Of a DNA stretch of 64,000 bases, positions 33,165-44,749 are shown piece after piece. Under the pieces are notes generated by a model. That model was not told where the DNA came from and made no database searches. It saw only the letters and a program-made list of their open reading frames with translations. A program made the translations under genes and the position numbers. The stretch covers positions 52,627,501 to 52,691,500 of the forward strand of contig CP136898.1 of the NCBI GenBank assembly GCA_034359265.1. The letters are read 5' to 3'. Numbering within the stretch: the first letter of the stretch is position 1; every line of letters begins with the position of its first letter. The DNA comes from Canna indica. Taxonomy: Eukaryota; Streptophyta; Magnoliopsida; Zingiberales; Cannaceae.

Positions 33165-34736
33165 TGTTAGGGAAATGGCAACACTAAAGGGGGGGTGAAT
33201 AGTATGTTAACTAAATTAATTAGCCTAAATTTAATTTTAATCGTTTACTTAGATCACCTAGGCAAATTGCAATTTCACGATTGGATGCAGAAGCAAGATA
33301 AACAATTAAGCACAAATAGAGTATCAATGCAAACACACAAATTTATAGTCGTTCGGCCCCAATGCCTAGTCCACTACCTAAGCACCCCGCTTGGGATTTC
33401 CAAACTAGGTTTACTAGATTAATTCTTGTTTCCTTTACAATGAGGACTTTGACTCGAAGAGTCGCACTCTCGACCTAAGGCACTTCCACACCCGGAAGTC
33501 TCTGCCTTCTTATCAAGAGCACTCTTCCACCTCAACCCTAAGGGAAAACTCACTTAATCCTAGCAAACTACATATAATTACACCGGTAGATTTAAACCTC
33601 AAACACCAAGGCTACCACCCAATTTCAAGACCTAACAATCCTAGGTCTTCACATGCACAAATCAAAGAAAATAGATTCAAATAACAGTTAAATTTACAAT
33701 GAAAAGAGCTTAGAATAAAACCAAGAGTCAGTGCACTTTTCCAAGCCTTGGACGCCTTCAACTTGTCAAGAGGTAGAGCTTGTATTAAATCCCGAGTTGA
33801 GACAGAGAGTCCGCTTGAAGCGGATTTTGACAGAAGATTAGGGCGCGCTGCAATCAATCTTTAGAAGGCTCAAAACTTCCTTTAGAATGCTCAATAAAAT
33901 CTGTATCAATTAAGGAAGAAAAAAAAGTAAAGGAGTTAGATGAGGTATATTTATACCTCTCGAAGAAACGGCAGCTCAACGGGTATAAAACTATCCGTTA
34001 CAGCCGCTCAGTCTATTGGCCGGTCTACCGACCGATCGACCATTTGAACGACCGCTGCCTTACTCTCTCTATGCGATCGACCGATAGGTCGACCGCTAGA
34101 CGCAATTCTTACGTTCCTACAATCCGGTCGACCGCCCGATAGACCGACATAGTTAAGCCAGAGACGCGCGCCATGCGATTTTTAATTCGGTCGACCGACG
34201 AACGCACTGCCCATTTTTTGCCTCTGTCGATCGATCGACCGGTCGACCGAAGTAGCCATAGCCAATTTTTTACACCATCTTCGGTCGACCAATTAGTTAC
34301 TGCCATTTTTTGGCAAGATTCGATCGGCCGATCGGTTGACCGAATTGGCTACTGCCAATTTCCTAACTCTATTCGGTCGATCGACCGATCGACCGAACAT
34401 AGGCTGATATTGATTTTTCAGCCATTTTTCTATCTCGCTTCATTTTCGGGTTCCAGCTTTCAACGTGCGTCATCTTGGAGAGCTTTCCATGTGATCTTTG
34501 GACTTGCTCAAGACGTCTTTGGTGCACACGTCTATCTTTGAGAAATTTCCGCGACGAACCCGAACGCGTTGACCAATGCCCTTCCGACTTTGTGATTTCT
34601 TCCGATATTATCAATCGAGGACATCTAGCGCTAATCGATATGGAACCTGAAAGATTTTCTTAATTGAATCAATAGTTCCATGTTTGTTATCATCAAAACC
34701 GAGATTAAGACCAAGGTTGAAAATCTAAAGCCAACA
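33165..34736 (-). repeat. E5 5' LTR
   Basis: On the plus strand it starts TGTTAGGGAAATGGC and ends TAAAGCCAACA. The TATA box is at 33948-33955 (minus), and near it a hairpin AACGGGTA / TATCCGTT pairs fully with one G-U. The palindrome cluster spans about 34005-34400. Confidence 0.9.
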
Positions 34737-34906
34737 AAATACACATGTCTCATTCAGGGTGAATGCAAAACTAGTGGTATGGCTAACTAACAAGCCACTT
34801 GACCATCTCATGCCCAAAGGCGAACCTATTCACACAGTAGTAAATTTACAATAGGCCTATCTGCCTACCCATGTCTAAGGCATACAAGTCACTCACAAGG
34901 GTTATG

Positions 34907-35140
34907 AGGATAATCGGGTTTTACCCATCCGAACTTATCCCACAACATACCCTTAAAGAAAAATATGAGAATAATCGGGATTTACTCATCCGAACTTATT
35001 CCAAAAGAAACGGGAATAATCAGGACTCGCCCATCCGAACTTATTCCAAATAGAAATGAGAATAATTGGGATTCGCCCATCCGAGCTTATTCCGAATAGA
35101 AACAGGAATAATCGGGATTCGCCCATCCGAGCTTATTTCG
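34907..35140. repeat. Hairpin array in the E3 LTR
   Basis: Five successive units of about 45-60 bp share the layout arm + TCGG + loop + CCGA + (A/G)C + arm. Examples are GGATAA / TTATCC (34907-34912, 34935-34940) and GAATAA / TTATTC (34969-34974, 34996-35001). It is the same array type as in E4. Confidence 0.8.
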
Positions 35141-35718
35141 TTTTAAACACAGGTTGGGATTTACCCATCCAAACTTCCGAACTCAAGCCCACAAAAACCG
35201 GCTCCTATCCGAGCTTCTCTGCCATTCATGAAAGATATGGCGCCCACAAGACCTAAGTCAAGTGTCATCCACGGTGTCCTAGAGGTGTTCTTACTAGGAA
35301 AATATTGCAACACACTATGCCCGTTCCCGACGCCCCAAACCCGCAATGTCATCAACCCATGAGGTTTTGTTTCATGCATTTAAATTCTTGTTGGCTATTA
35401 AACAGTTTGTTCTACCCCTTGAATTTTAATTCTACAATGAAAATTTAAATTCCCAAAATTAGGTTTTGTTTTAGGGGTTTTATTTTTAGCCTACTGTTTG
35501 AGCCCAATTCCGGTGTACCCAAGCCGAACCTGGTTTCCAAAGTGTGTCCTATGGTTCCAGACTATATTTTCTTATTAAAATGATAGGTATACACGACTAT
35601 GTTCAGTAATCACCACGAATCACAATAGCAAATTCAAATCTCAGCACCATTAACAATAATCCAGCATGAAATTTCAGCATGATTAAATTCCAGCATGCTT
35701 AATTAGTTAAATCGAAAA

Positions 35719-37759
35719 TGTTACGCCCCGCCTAGGTTCATCCCCAATAAGGGAAACCTCCTAAGAGAAGCGTAACCAACAATACAACCAGCATCTCACA
35801 TCAAGGTATATACAAAGAAATGTCAACAAAATCAACTATAAAATTCTGAACCAAACTACAAGGTAGTAACTAATATCAACCTATAGTCCAACAATCTAAC
35901 TTAAACAATAAAGACAAATAAAAGCAGATGTGTCTCCTCCTCTAGGACTCTAGCTACCCAACTCCAACTACCGACAAACCTGCAAATCTGAGGCAACAAC
36001 AAACAACATCAGCAGAAAGCTGAGTAGGAGAATCAATATGTCAACAATAAGAACAACAATCATGATGCGATGATACTGCCAAATACTTCAATATACGACT
36101 CTGTAATAAAATTCAATATGTCAACAACAAGACACATTTTTCACCTATCGACTAATGCAACTCATACCAATCAAGAGCGTAGTGGACAATTGGGTTTCCC
36201 CCGCACTCTCGCACCTCGAGAGTGGCACCTCAAGCCCGCTCAAGCAGGAGGTGCGACCATCCAAGGATAGTCTGCCGACGTCTAACAGCGCGAAACCGCA
36301 CATGACCTCGTCGACGTCTAACAGCGCGACATCGTATGCGCAACTCGAGTGAAAGTTTCGTGATCACCGGTGTCACCACCCATACACCTCGGGCAATAAA
36401 TCAACAATGTCCGGGCTTGCGCCCACAACGGTTATAATGCAGCATGTCAACAACAATTGGCCTATGATACTAGCAAAAATAACTAATACAACAATAAGCA
36501 ACATGATAACTAGATTTCACCACATGACAATCACAACCGATCTACGATACTAACGACAATAAATGCTACAACAACTATCAACTGAAGATGCAACCAAAAT
36601 AACTCATGTTAGCAAATACAACTTATGACAACGCTAACAATGTGCACCATGCCTAGCATAATATCAAGCTCAATAATCATCAATGCATAACAGCTAATCA
36701 GACTCATGCAATTATCAACATGGCATGTTCAACAACATAATGCAACAGATGATCGACGAATTTCAGAAGTAATTCAAGCAAATAGAGGCAAAGGATAAAA
36801 TCGTCAATTTACCCATTCAACATTCATCAGCTACAACAGGAGTCAACTCACACCCAACAAAACCATCTGTACTCTAAATCACCGACTAATATAGAATAAA
36901 ACTACTCAACATTATTTAACTAATTACCAAACTAAAATAATCATATTAAACTACCAAATAATATAAAAAAATAGAAAAGACCTACTAGATGACCTCTGAT
37001 CATAAATCTGACACATCTTCGCGTTCAGAATGCGAAAACCTACAACTTTGATATTCACCTCGACTCAATCCGACGATCCTACGATCAAATCCAAAAATAC
37101 CTTAATATTTTACAAATTAACATCATTTCATGCGATACAGCTCTTTTCTTAATTAACCTATTTATTAAATAAAATATAACTCTCCCTCCCACTCGTCTCC
37201 CCCACTCGTCACCCGACACCGACACCCAGCCCGTCTCTCTCCCCTCAAGTCCACACTGGGCTGCCCTCCCGGCCACCGGCGACCACCCGCCGGCCCTCCC
37301 ACGACCTTCGACGCCAGTGGGACCGGCCGCTGGAGAAGACACGGGCAGTAGCCGCAGTTGCTGCCAAAGTGCGGGAAGCCGTGTCGAGGCCGCACGATCG
37401 CGTGCCGCCGCCACCTTTCGGTCGGCTCCGCCTCCGCCGGCCCTTCCTTTCTTTCTTCGCTCCTTGTCCTCTCCGACTCAATTGTCTTGCCGATGAAGCA
37501 AATGGGAAACCAACGAAAGGGAAGAGAGGAGACAAAGACTCCTACTAAAAACTCCTCTAAACTCTGATCTTCACCGGAGTCTTCTCACTACCGCTGCCGC
37601 ACGTCTTGTTCCTCCGCCACCGCTGCTACAGTATTCGAAAGAGAGACAAAGAATTAGAGAGGATATTAGGGCTAATTAAATAGGATTGTGCACTGTTGCA
37701 AAAAGGCCCCTCCAAGAAAGATAATTACAACAAGGTCCCCAATTTTCCAGGTCATAATA
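35719..37759 (-). mobile_element. E7: probable solo LTR in E3
   Basis: It starts TGTTACGCCCCGCC and is flanked by GAAAA (35714-35718 and 37760-37764). Sequence on both sides is E3 LTR. The right end (ATAATA) lacks a clean CA. A GC-rich tract at about 37200-37480 gives long overlapping minus-strand ORFs without domains. Confidence 0.6.
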
Positions 37760-38846
37760 GAAAATCACAGCAATAATCATCCCAAAATATTTTATTGCCA
37801 AACCAGATTATATTCATCATATACAACGATTATTAAATCAAAAGCCTATCATTTAAACATAATTAGCATGCATCAAGTTCTTTTATCAACATCAAGATTC
37901 ATACTTTCACAATTTAAAGAACAATCAAGAATATAAATCATGCCATCAAGATCTAAACTTTTCATATGAAATCATAGATTCAACACGCTCAGATTCATAA
38001 TTTTGACATCAAACATAATTCAATATCATGAGAACATAGCAAAGATTCAAATCAAGGGATTTAAAACTCATCAACATAAACATGCTCTCTTAGGCAATTT
38101 CACAAACACCTTGAGGGCGCCTCCTTTCCCAACTTGGCCGAGCACCCCTAGGAAAATCCTAGGGTTGCCGCACCACAAAGGGGGATCCTCGGGCCTCCTC
38201 TTTCATGGCAACACAAGAAAAACAACACCCACGTCTATAGAAATAGAAAACAACAAGAATTCTCAATTTCAAGAGGCGGCTCAAGAAAAACAAGAAGAAG
38301 AGAAGGGGGGAGGAAGGAAGAAACAACTCACATGATTAGGAAGAAGAATGGAGAAAGAAACTCCCGAAGACGGCCTCCGAAATCCGGCATACAAGAGGCG
38401 GCGGCGGCGGCTTGGATCCTAAGGGGAGGACGGCGGCTCAAAAGGGGGGGGGGGCGGCTCGGCTCCCCTCTCTCTAGACGGCTTGTGCGGCTCCAACAGG
38501 GAGCTGCATGGCCTATGGGGGGGGGTTATAATCCCCTCCCAAACCATCTTTACAACCCTCCCCCTTTTCTAACCTGCATCCACCTCAAGCACAGATCCAA
38601 ATCCGTTAACCCCTCAACCCAAACTAACCCCATGCTCAACACAAACATCATAATTATGCCCAAGCACAATCATTAAAAATTAATTGTCAAGTAAAGAAAA
38701 CACAAAATTCATATTTCTACTTACCCGAGCTCTCAAGCTCGCACCGGACCATGAGTCGACTCAACTCGAGTTCAAATCAGCCCGCTAGAATGGCAAATAA
38801 ATAAAAATGAATAAGAGCAATTAGTCATAATATCTCGGATATTACA
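37760..38846 (-). repeat. E3 LTR, final piece
   Basis: This matches the E4 LTR at about 40560-41851, including GGCCGAGCACCCCTAGG and the terminal ACCCGAGCT...GCTCGCACCGGACCATGAG segment. ORFs at 38003-38676 fall within it and show no domain. Confidence 0.75.
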
Positions 38847-39067
38847 CCGGAGCCTTCTGTGCTTTCTGGGCTCCTTTAGGTCGACTGGTCGTAGAGTACC
38901 GGTACTCTAGGTATTGTACATGTACTCTACGTTGAGTTTTAGCCGGTTTCTTTCTTCGGTTCTTTAAGGGTCTTTGCATCATAATGAGGATTTTATCATT
39001 TATCTAGACACCCTAAACCTAGACTCTATCTTCTCGACAAATCCGAGCATGTTGACCAACATCCTTC
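38847..39067 (-). repeat. E2 5' LTR, piece 2 of 3
   Basis: E2 LTR sequence resumes after E3, including AGAGTACCGGTACTCT at about 38894, and stops at E4. It corresponds to about 22088-22330 of the other LTR. Confidence 0.85.
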
Positions 39068-39718
39068 TGTCACGCCCCAACTCAGGGTCACGTGACCGGC
39101 CAGGGTATACGTGCCTATACCCCGTAGCCTAAACCATGCACATGACAACTCAACAAATAAACAATAGCGAAAAGAAATAACAAGATTCATTTCAAATGAA
39201 AAGCAAACCAAAACAGAGTTTATTACAAGTAGTTTAACTGAAACGCAAAATGCGGAAATAACAAATTAAGTTCAATATTTGAAAAGTCCAAATACAATAA
39301 AGTCTAAAATAAATGACATAAATGCCCTCAGGGGCTACAACTCCAAATCAAAGCAATAAAAGTGCATGACCACTACCAAAAGACTCGACTACGACCCTAA
39401 CTTGGACTTCTATGAGATAATGAGGCTCCTCTGCCCTCCAGCGGCGCCAAGTGCTCCAACCCACCTCACCCGTCAAGCTCTGCAAAATAGAAATCAAACG
39501 GCAACGGGTGAGTTTAAAGAACTCAGTAAGCGATTCTACCAACCCACACAAATAAATATCACAGGGATAACAAGAATATATCTATCTCTACAAGAGGTAA
39601 AGTCACGAAGGTGTGACTAACTAACAGGCCAACTGGCCACTCATGCCTCAACGCATCCAACCCTCCAAGAGTGGAGTACATCAGGCCGAAGCCTACCATA
39701 CCCGAAGGCAACAACACA

Positions 39719-40068
39719 TACTAGTATAATCGGGAAGGTACTCTGAACTTACGCTAGTATAAATAAACTCAGGAGCAATTGGGAAAGACCCTCCGAACTT
39801 GCTCCATAAGACACGTAGGGACAATCTGGATTCGCCCGTCCGAACTTGCCCATTTAAGATATCATAGGAGTAATCGGGTAGACCCTCCGAGCTTACTCCT
39901 AAAAGATATCACATGAATAATCAGGAAAGGCCCTCCGAACTTATTCCTTAACACCACCTCGGGGATAATCACGTAGGCCATCCAAACTTATCCCACGAGG
40001 ACAAACCAGAACAATCGGGAAAGGCCCTCCGAACTTATTATGCAGGTTGGGAATTAGCCATCCAACCT
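39719..40068. repeat. Covarying hairpin array in the E4 3' LTR
   Basis: About eight units with a period of 45-51 bp. The arms differ but pair: GGAGCAA / TTGCTCC (39772-39778, 39799-39805), TAGGAGTAA / TTACTCCTA (39865-39901), GAATAA / TTATTC (39915-39946), GGGATAA / TTATCCC (39962-39994), AGGTTGG / CCAACCT (40044-40068). A TCGG...CCGA inner stem and a 2-nt AC or GC bulge are nearly constant. Confidence 0.88.
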
Positions 40069-41481
40069 CCCGGGCCTAGCCCATAATTCGGTTCCTCAAC
40101 GAGCCTCTCCATCATTCATACGGTATCTCATGGGTGTTCCTATTGGAAAGTGTCTCAAGACTCAAATACCCGATCCCAAATCCTAGACCCGTAATGTCAT
40201 AAACCCGTGTAGTTTTATTTCATGCATAAACTTGATTTGTTGGTTCATAACAGATTATGCTGACCATCTTCACAATTTTAATTATGAAATTAAAATTTAG
40301 GTCAACCATGTTAAGGTTTTGTTTTAGGATTTTATTTTAGCTTACTGTTCTGCCCGAGACTGATGTATCTAACCCGAATCAAGTCTCCAAAGTGTGTCCT
40401 TTGTTTCCAAACTATATTTTCTGGTCGCAATGAAAGGTTACATGACTATACTCAGAGTAATACACACACCACAGCAAACAATCTAAAAACAGCACAGATT
40501 CATCATCTCAGCATAAAATTCCAGCAACATTCAATTTTCAGCATAACATGAAATTAAATCCGAAAATTAACAGAAATTAAATCCTTAATTATCATTAGGA
40601 CAGAATACTAATCTCATGATTAATTTCACAGATATCATGCTTATTAATCAAGATTAACAAGAATGTACAACACCTTAATCAAGAAACAAACATCAAGATT
40701 AAGAACCCCTTCCCAAGAATCCTCATGGCATAAATATCAAGATCTTGATCCTATAACATGATTTCTACCCAAAAATCACAGATTTAAATCTAAGGCATGC
40801 AATCCATAAATCAAGAACCTATTTAGGTAAAGAAATCAAGATTTGCACATCAAGGTAACAAGAACGCTCATTTGGGCATTTCATCGAATACCTTGAGGGC
40901 AACCCTGATTTTCCCCTTGGCCGAGCACCCCTAGGTTTACCCTAGGGCTGCCAAACCCTATAGGGGAGAGTTTAGGGCCTCCTCAAGCACAAACCACAAG
41001 AAAACACAGCAAGAACTCGAGAAATTATCGAAACAAATCAAGAACGATAAGCCGCCAAGAACGGCTTCAAGAATTCGAAGAAATCCCGAAAGAGAGAAGT
41101 TAAAACCACTCACCTAATTTGGAAAGAGAATTAGAGAAGAAAATCGAATCGACAGCCTCCGATTTCGGCTCCGAAATCCGACAGCTCAACCCCAAAGAAA
41201 AAGGGGCAGGCGGTGGCTCCTCCCAAGCCGCTGGCTCCAAGGGGAGGGAAGGAGGGCAAGAGGGGGTGGCTGGCTTTGTTGGTGGCTCCCTCGGTTCGGC
41301 TCCACAGGGGAGGAGAAGAAGGAGAGGAGAAGGGAAGGCTTGGGCAGCTCGGCTCTGGGTGGCGGCGGCTCCAAGGGAAGAGAGGAGAGCCAGAGTCGGC
41401 TGGCGTCTTGGCTACAGCTGGCTCCCTTTCTCAAAACTTTGGGTTACTCCAAAAATAGGAGCCACAAGCCAAGGGGAGGGG

Positions 41482-41489
41482 TTTTTATA
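41482..41489 (-). promoter_or_regulatory. Putative TATA box of the E4 3' LTR
   Basis: Minus-strand TATAAAAA in GGAGTATAAAAACCCC, about 360 nt from the LTR 5' end. The matching region is deleted from the 5' LTR. Confidence 0.55.
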
Positions 41490-41851
41490 CTCCCTCCTCA
41501 ACCCTAACCCCTCTAAACCCTTTATCCAACCCACATCCACCTTAAGCCGAACCTGAACCCACTAACTTAAATTAACTTAATTAAACTTATTCTAATCTCG
41601 TAATAAATCATAAGCAATTAAATAAGCACATCCACATAAACATAATTAAACAATTAGGCATACACAATATCAAATTGAATAAATTTAACTACTCAAGACT
41701 AATTCACATATTTCATATCCTACTTACCCGAGCTTGCAAGCTCGCACCGGACCATGAGTTGACTCGGCTCGACCTCGAACTAGTCTATTAGGCTGGCAAA
41801 CACAAACATAAGAGGAAATAAAATAAAAATAAAAATATCTAGGATATTACA

Positions 41852-41870
41852 ATCCTCCCTCCTTAAAGAA
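41852..41870 (-). other. E4 polypurine tract
   Basis: Minus-sense AAGGAGGGAGGAT abuts the LTR and is preceded by the TTCGAGGACGAAT-type motif common at this point in plant chromoviruses. Confidence 0.75.
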
Positions 41871-41879
41871 AATTCGTCC

Positions 41880-42840
41880 TCGAATTTCAAAAAAGAAAAT
41901 TAAGGACTCACCAAATCATCAAACAATGAAGGATAACGCTCCCTCATATCCTGCTCCACCTCCTAGGTGGCCTCCTGGCCGGAATGGTGCTTCCATCTGA
42001 CCTTAACCAAGGGGATCTCCTTGGACCTCAACTTCCGGATCTATCGGTCTAGCATCTCAACTGGCCGCTCCTCATAAGAGACTGCTAAATCCACCTCCAC
42101 TACGGTAGGCTCGATCACATTGGACTCATCCCGAATGTACTTTTTCAGCAAAGACACATGGAACACTGGATGTACTCGGTCCATACTAGGAGGTAAGGCC
42201 AACTCATAGGCCACAGCTCCCCCGCGCCTGAGAATAGGAAATGGCCCAATGAACCTAGGGCTTAGTTTTCCTTTCTTACCAAACCTCACCACCCCTTTCA
42301 TAGGAGACACCTTGAGGAACATCATATCCCCCTCGGCGAACTCTACCTCCCTGGCCTTTCCATCCGCATACATCTTCTGGCGACTCTGAGCTGCTAACAG
42401 CCGGCCTCTCTCTGATGTGCTTCACTTTTTCCATAGCCTCCTCCACCAAATCAGGTCTCATCATAAGGGAATCCCCTGTCGCAAACCAACCTACGGGCGA
42501 CCTGCATCTCCGCCCATACAATGCCTCAAATGGGGCCATCCCAATGCTGTTGTGGTAGCTGTTATTATAGGCAAACTCAATCAGAGGTAAATGCCTCTCC
42601 CAACTTCCCTCCAAGTCTAGGACACATACCCTCAGCATATCCTCCAGCGTCTGAATAGTCCGCTCTGACTAACCATCTATTTGAGGGTGAAATGCAGTAC
42701 TGAATCGAAGTTCAGTGCCCAATGCCTCCTAGAAAGATTGCCAAAATCAAGCCGTGAACTGGGTACCCTGACCTGAGATGATCATAACAGGAACACCATG
42801 GTAAGTGACAATCCGATCCAAGAATAACCTCGCATACTGC
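41880..42840 (-). pseudogene. E4 integrase C-terminal half and chromodomain-like tail
   Basis: Integrase joins element DNA to the genome; the chromodomain is thought to guide it to marked chromatin. From 42840 the minus strand reads YARLFLDRI, GTQFTA, STAFHPQIDG (broken) and SERTIQTLEDML, then PLIEFAYNNSYHNSIGMAPF (42638-42276), the C-terminal [10 protein letters not shown] and [12 protein letters not shown] part (42373-42041), and a tail with KEIPLVKVRW and RERYPSLF as in Tekay/Del chromodomains. Frameshifts lie near 42380 and 42660. The HHCC zinc domain and the first part of the catalytic core are absent: RNase H linker sequence joins directly to the second half of the core near 42843. Confidence 0.88.
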
Positions 42841-43990
42841 TCAGCTGAAAAGGTCATCCTCCTTCTGCGCTGCTTGCAGCATGTCAACCAATGTGGACTG
42901 CACCCTTAGGTGAGACACCAACGCACTAGGATATGATATTGATAAGACTGCTCCGCAATCCAAACATATGGCCAAATCATGAGGCAACGGCCTCCCCCTG
43001 ACTGCCAAATGCGCTAGACTGCCCATGGACTTCCTACTCAGAGCATCGACTACCACGTTAGCCTTTCCCGGATGCTACATGATCGTGTAGTCATAATCCT
43101 TCATAAGTTCAAGCCATCTTCTCTGCCTCAGGTTCAACTCCTTTTGGGTGAGCAAATACTGGAGGCTCTTATGATCAGTGTATATCTTACAAGCCTCGCC
43201 ATAAAGGCGATGCCACAGTTTCAATGCGAACACCACCGCTGCCAGCTCAAGATCATGGGTTGGGTAATTTTTCTCGTGAACCTTCAACTGCCTAGAGGCA
43301 TAAGCTATCACCTTCCCATTCGGCATCAACACACAACCCAAGCAGACCCGACAGGCATCACGGTAAACAACAAATCCTTCTGAGCCCGAGAGTACTGCTA
43401 GAATTCGTGCCGATGTCAAGCGATCCTTAAGCTTCAGAAAACTCTCCTCACTATCCCATTCGAACTTGACCTTCTTCTGAGTCAGACGGATCAATGACGC
43501 TACAATCTTAGAGAAATTCTCCACAAACTTTCTATAATAACTTGCCAAACCCAGGAAACTACGGATCTCAGTGACATTAGTCGGCCTCTTCTAGTTCTGA
43601 ACTGCTTCTATCTTTGCGGGGTCCACCTTTACCCCTCCCTTGGACACCACATGGCCAAGGAACCCCACACTCTCCAGCCAAAACTTGCACTTGGATAATT
43701 TGGCATACAATCTGTGCTCCCTGAGAGTTTCCAGAACTACGCTCAAGTGCTCAGCATGCTCCTCCCTGCTCCTGGAATAAATCAAAATATCATCAATGAA
43801 CACAATTATAAATTTATCCAAGTATTCCCTGAACACTCGGTTCATTAGGTCCATAAATGTTGCAGGTGCATTAGTCAGCCCGAAAGACATCACCAGGAAC
43901 TCAAAGTGCCCATAACTCGACCTGAAAGCAGTCTTGGGGACGTCATTATCCCGGATCCTCAACTAATGATACCCTGACCACATGTCAATC
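42841..43990 (-). pseudogene. E4 RT C-terminal part and RNase H
   Basis: In the minus sense, 43962-43591 gives RT with [17 protein letters not shown], the catalytic [11 protein letters not shown] (YxDD-type, here FIDD) and [16 protein letters not shown]. 43548-43075 gives the RT connection and RNase H with [34 protein letters not shown] and TDHKSLQYL. 43056-42841 gives the linker (VVDALSRKS). In-frame stops separate the three. In the RNase H YRDA motif the usual second residue S/T is R, and a Gly-rich stretch is altered. Confidence 0.9.
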
Positions 43991-43998
43991 TTAGAAAA

Positions 43999-44745
43999 CT
44001 ACTGAGCTCCCTGAAGCTGATCAAATAAATCATCAATCTTGGGCAGTCGGTACCGATTCTTCACTATTACCTTGTTAAGCTGCCGGTAATCATTGCATAT
44101 ATACATGGACCCATCTTTCTTTTTCACAAATAGCACTGGAGCACCCCAAGGAGAAACACTTGGGCGAATGAAATCCAACTCAAGCAACTCCTGCAACTGG
44201 GACTTCAACTCCCTCAATTCAGCTGGTGCCATCCGATACGGCAGAATGGAGATTGGCTTCACCCCTGGTTGTAAATCAATACAAAATTCGATCTCCCTAT
44301 TTGGAGGTAACCCTGGCAGCTCCTCTGGAAACACATCAAAGAACCCGCATACCACGGGCGTCCCCTCGATGTCCATGGCCACACCTCCGTCTTCCTCTGC
44401 CACTGACACAAAGGCCAAAAAGGACCGGCATCCATCCAAAAGTAGCTTTCGGGCCTTAAGAGCTGAGATCGACATCAACGGCTCACCCCTTCCATCACCC
44501 TGGAAGGTAAACTGGGGCAATTCGGGCTTACTGAAGGTCACAGTCTTAGCCCTGCAATCCACTAAGGCGAAATAGTCCGCCAACCAGTCCATGCCCAAGA
44601 TCACATCAAGCTCCAACATCGATAGGAGTGTCAAATTGGCCATTAGCACATGCCCACAAATGACAACCTCGCAGCCTCGAAAGACTATCTCTGCCATCAC
44701 ATAAACACCCATAGGCGTAGACACCACAATGGGCAAATCAAGCAC
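43999..44745 (-). pseudogene. E4 protease C-terminal part and RT N-terminal part
   Basis: The 248-residue frame includes the protease region up to [18 protein letters not shown], a linker, [58 protein letters not shown] and a DYRQLNKV segment. These are classic Ty3/gypsy protease-RT order and motifs. It is open throughout but ends in a stop before the RT palm. Upstream, across a stop near 44762, the same frame shows the catalytic triad region as LFDPGSMHSF, where the family has D-S/T-G. Confidence 0.9.
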
Positions 44746-44749
44746 AGAA

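Larger units (their letters stand above)
26671..34736 (-). mobile_element. E5: complete gag-only copia element (8066 bp), TSD AAATA
   Basis: Exact AAATA copies lie at 26666-26670 and 34737-34741. The LTRs are 1564 and 1572 bp and visibly very similar. It encodes one intact gag (31597-33096). The rest of the interior (28235-31590) is AT-rich non-coding sequence with no protease, integrase, RT or RNase H. It is therefore a non-autonomous element that would need pol supplied by relatives. The intact ORF and similar LTRs suggest it is among the younger insertions. Confidence 0.93.
26140..38846 (-). mobile_element. E3: solo long gypsy LTR, interrupted by E5 and E7
   Basis: The ends are TGTCACACCCC and CTCGGATATTACA. 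The flanks CCGAA (26135-26139) and CCGGA (38847-38851) match 4 of 5 and join E2 LTR sequence. After removing E5 (26671-34736) and E7 (35719-37759), about 2.6 kb of LTR remains, close to the 2784-bp E4 LTR. The pieces are 26140-26670, 34737-35718 and 37760-38846. ORFs inside have no domains. The middle piece carries the hairpin array. Confidence 0.85.
39068..41851 (-). repeat. E4 3' LTR (2784 bp)
   Basis: On the plus strand it runs TGTCACGCCCC to CTAGGATATTACA. It holds the hairpin array (39719-40068), and a reverse TATAAAAA lies at 41482-41489. ORFs on either strand near 41.1-41.6 kb are GC-rich and domainless. Confidence 0.92.

Noticed and set aside
37085..37567. Overlapping GC-rich ORFs of up to 109 codons
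   Set aside because: Three frames are open at once in a GC-rich patch of an LTR (E7), and no domain or conserved motif is seen. The ORFs at 41119-41556 in the E4 LTR were rejected for the same reason.
43072..43383. Plus-strand ORFs across the E4 pol region (also 44093-44575 and 44226-44459)
   Set aside because: They are antisense shadows of clear RT and RNase H coding sequence on the minus strand.
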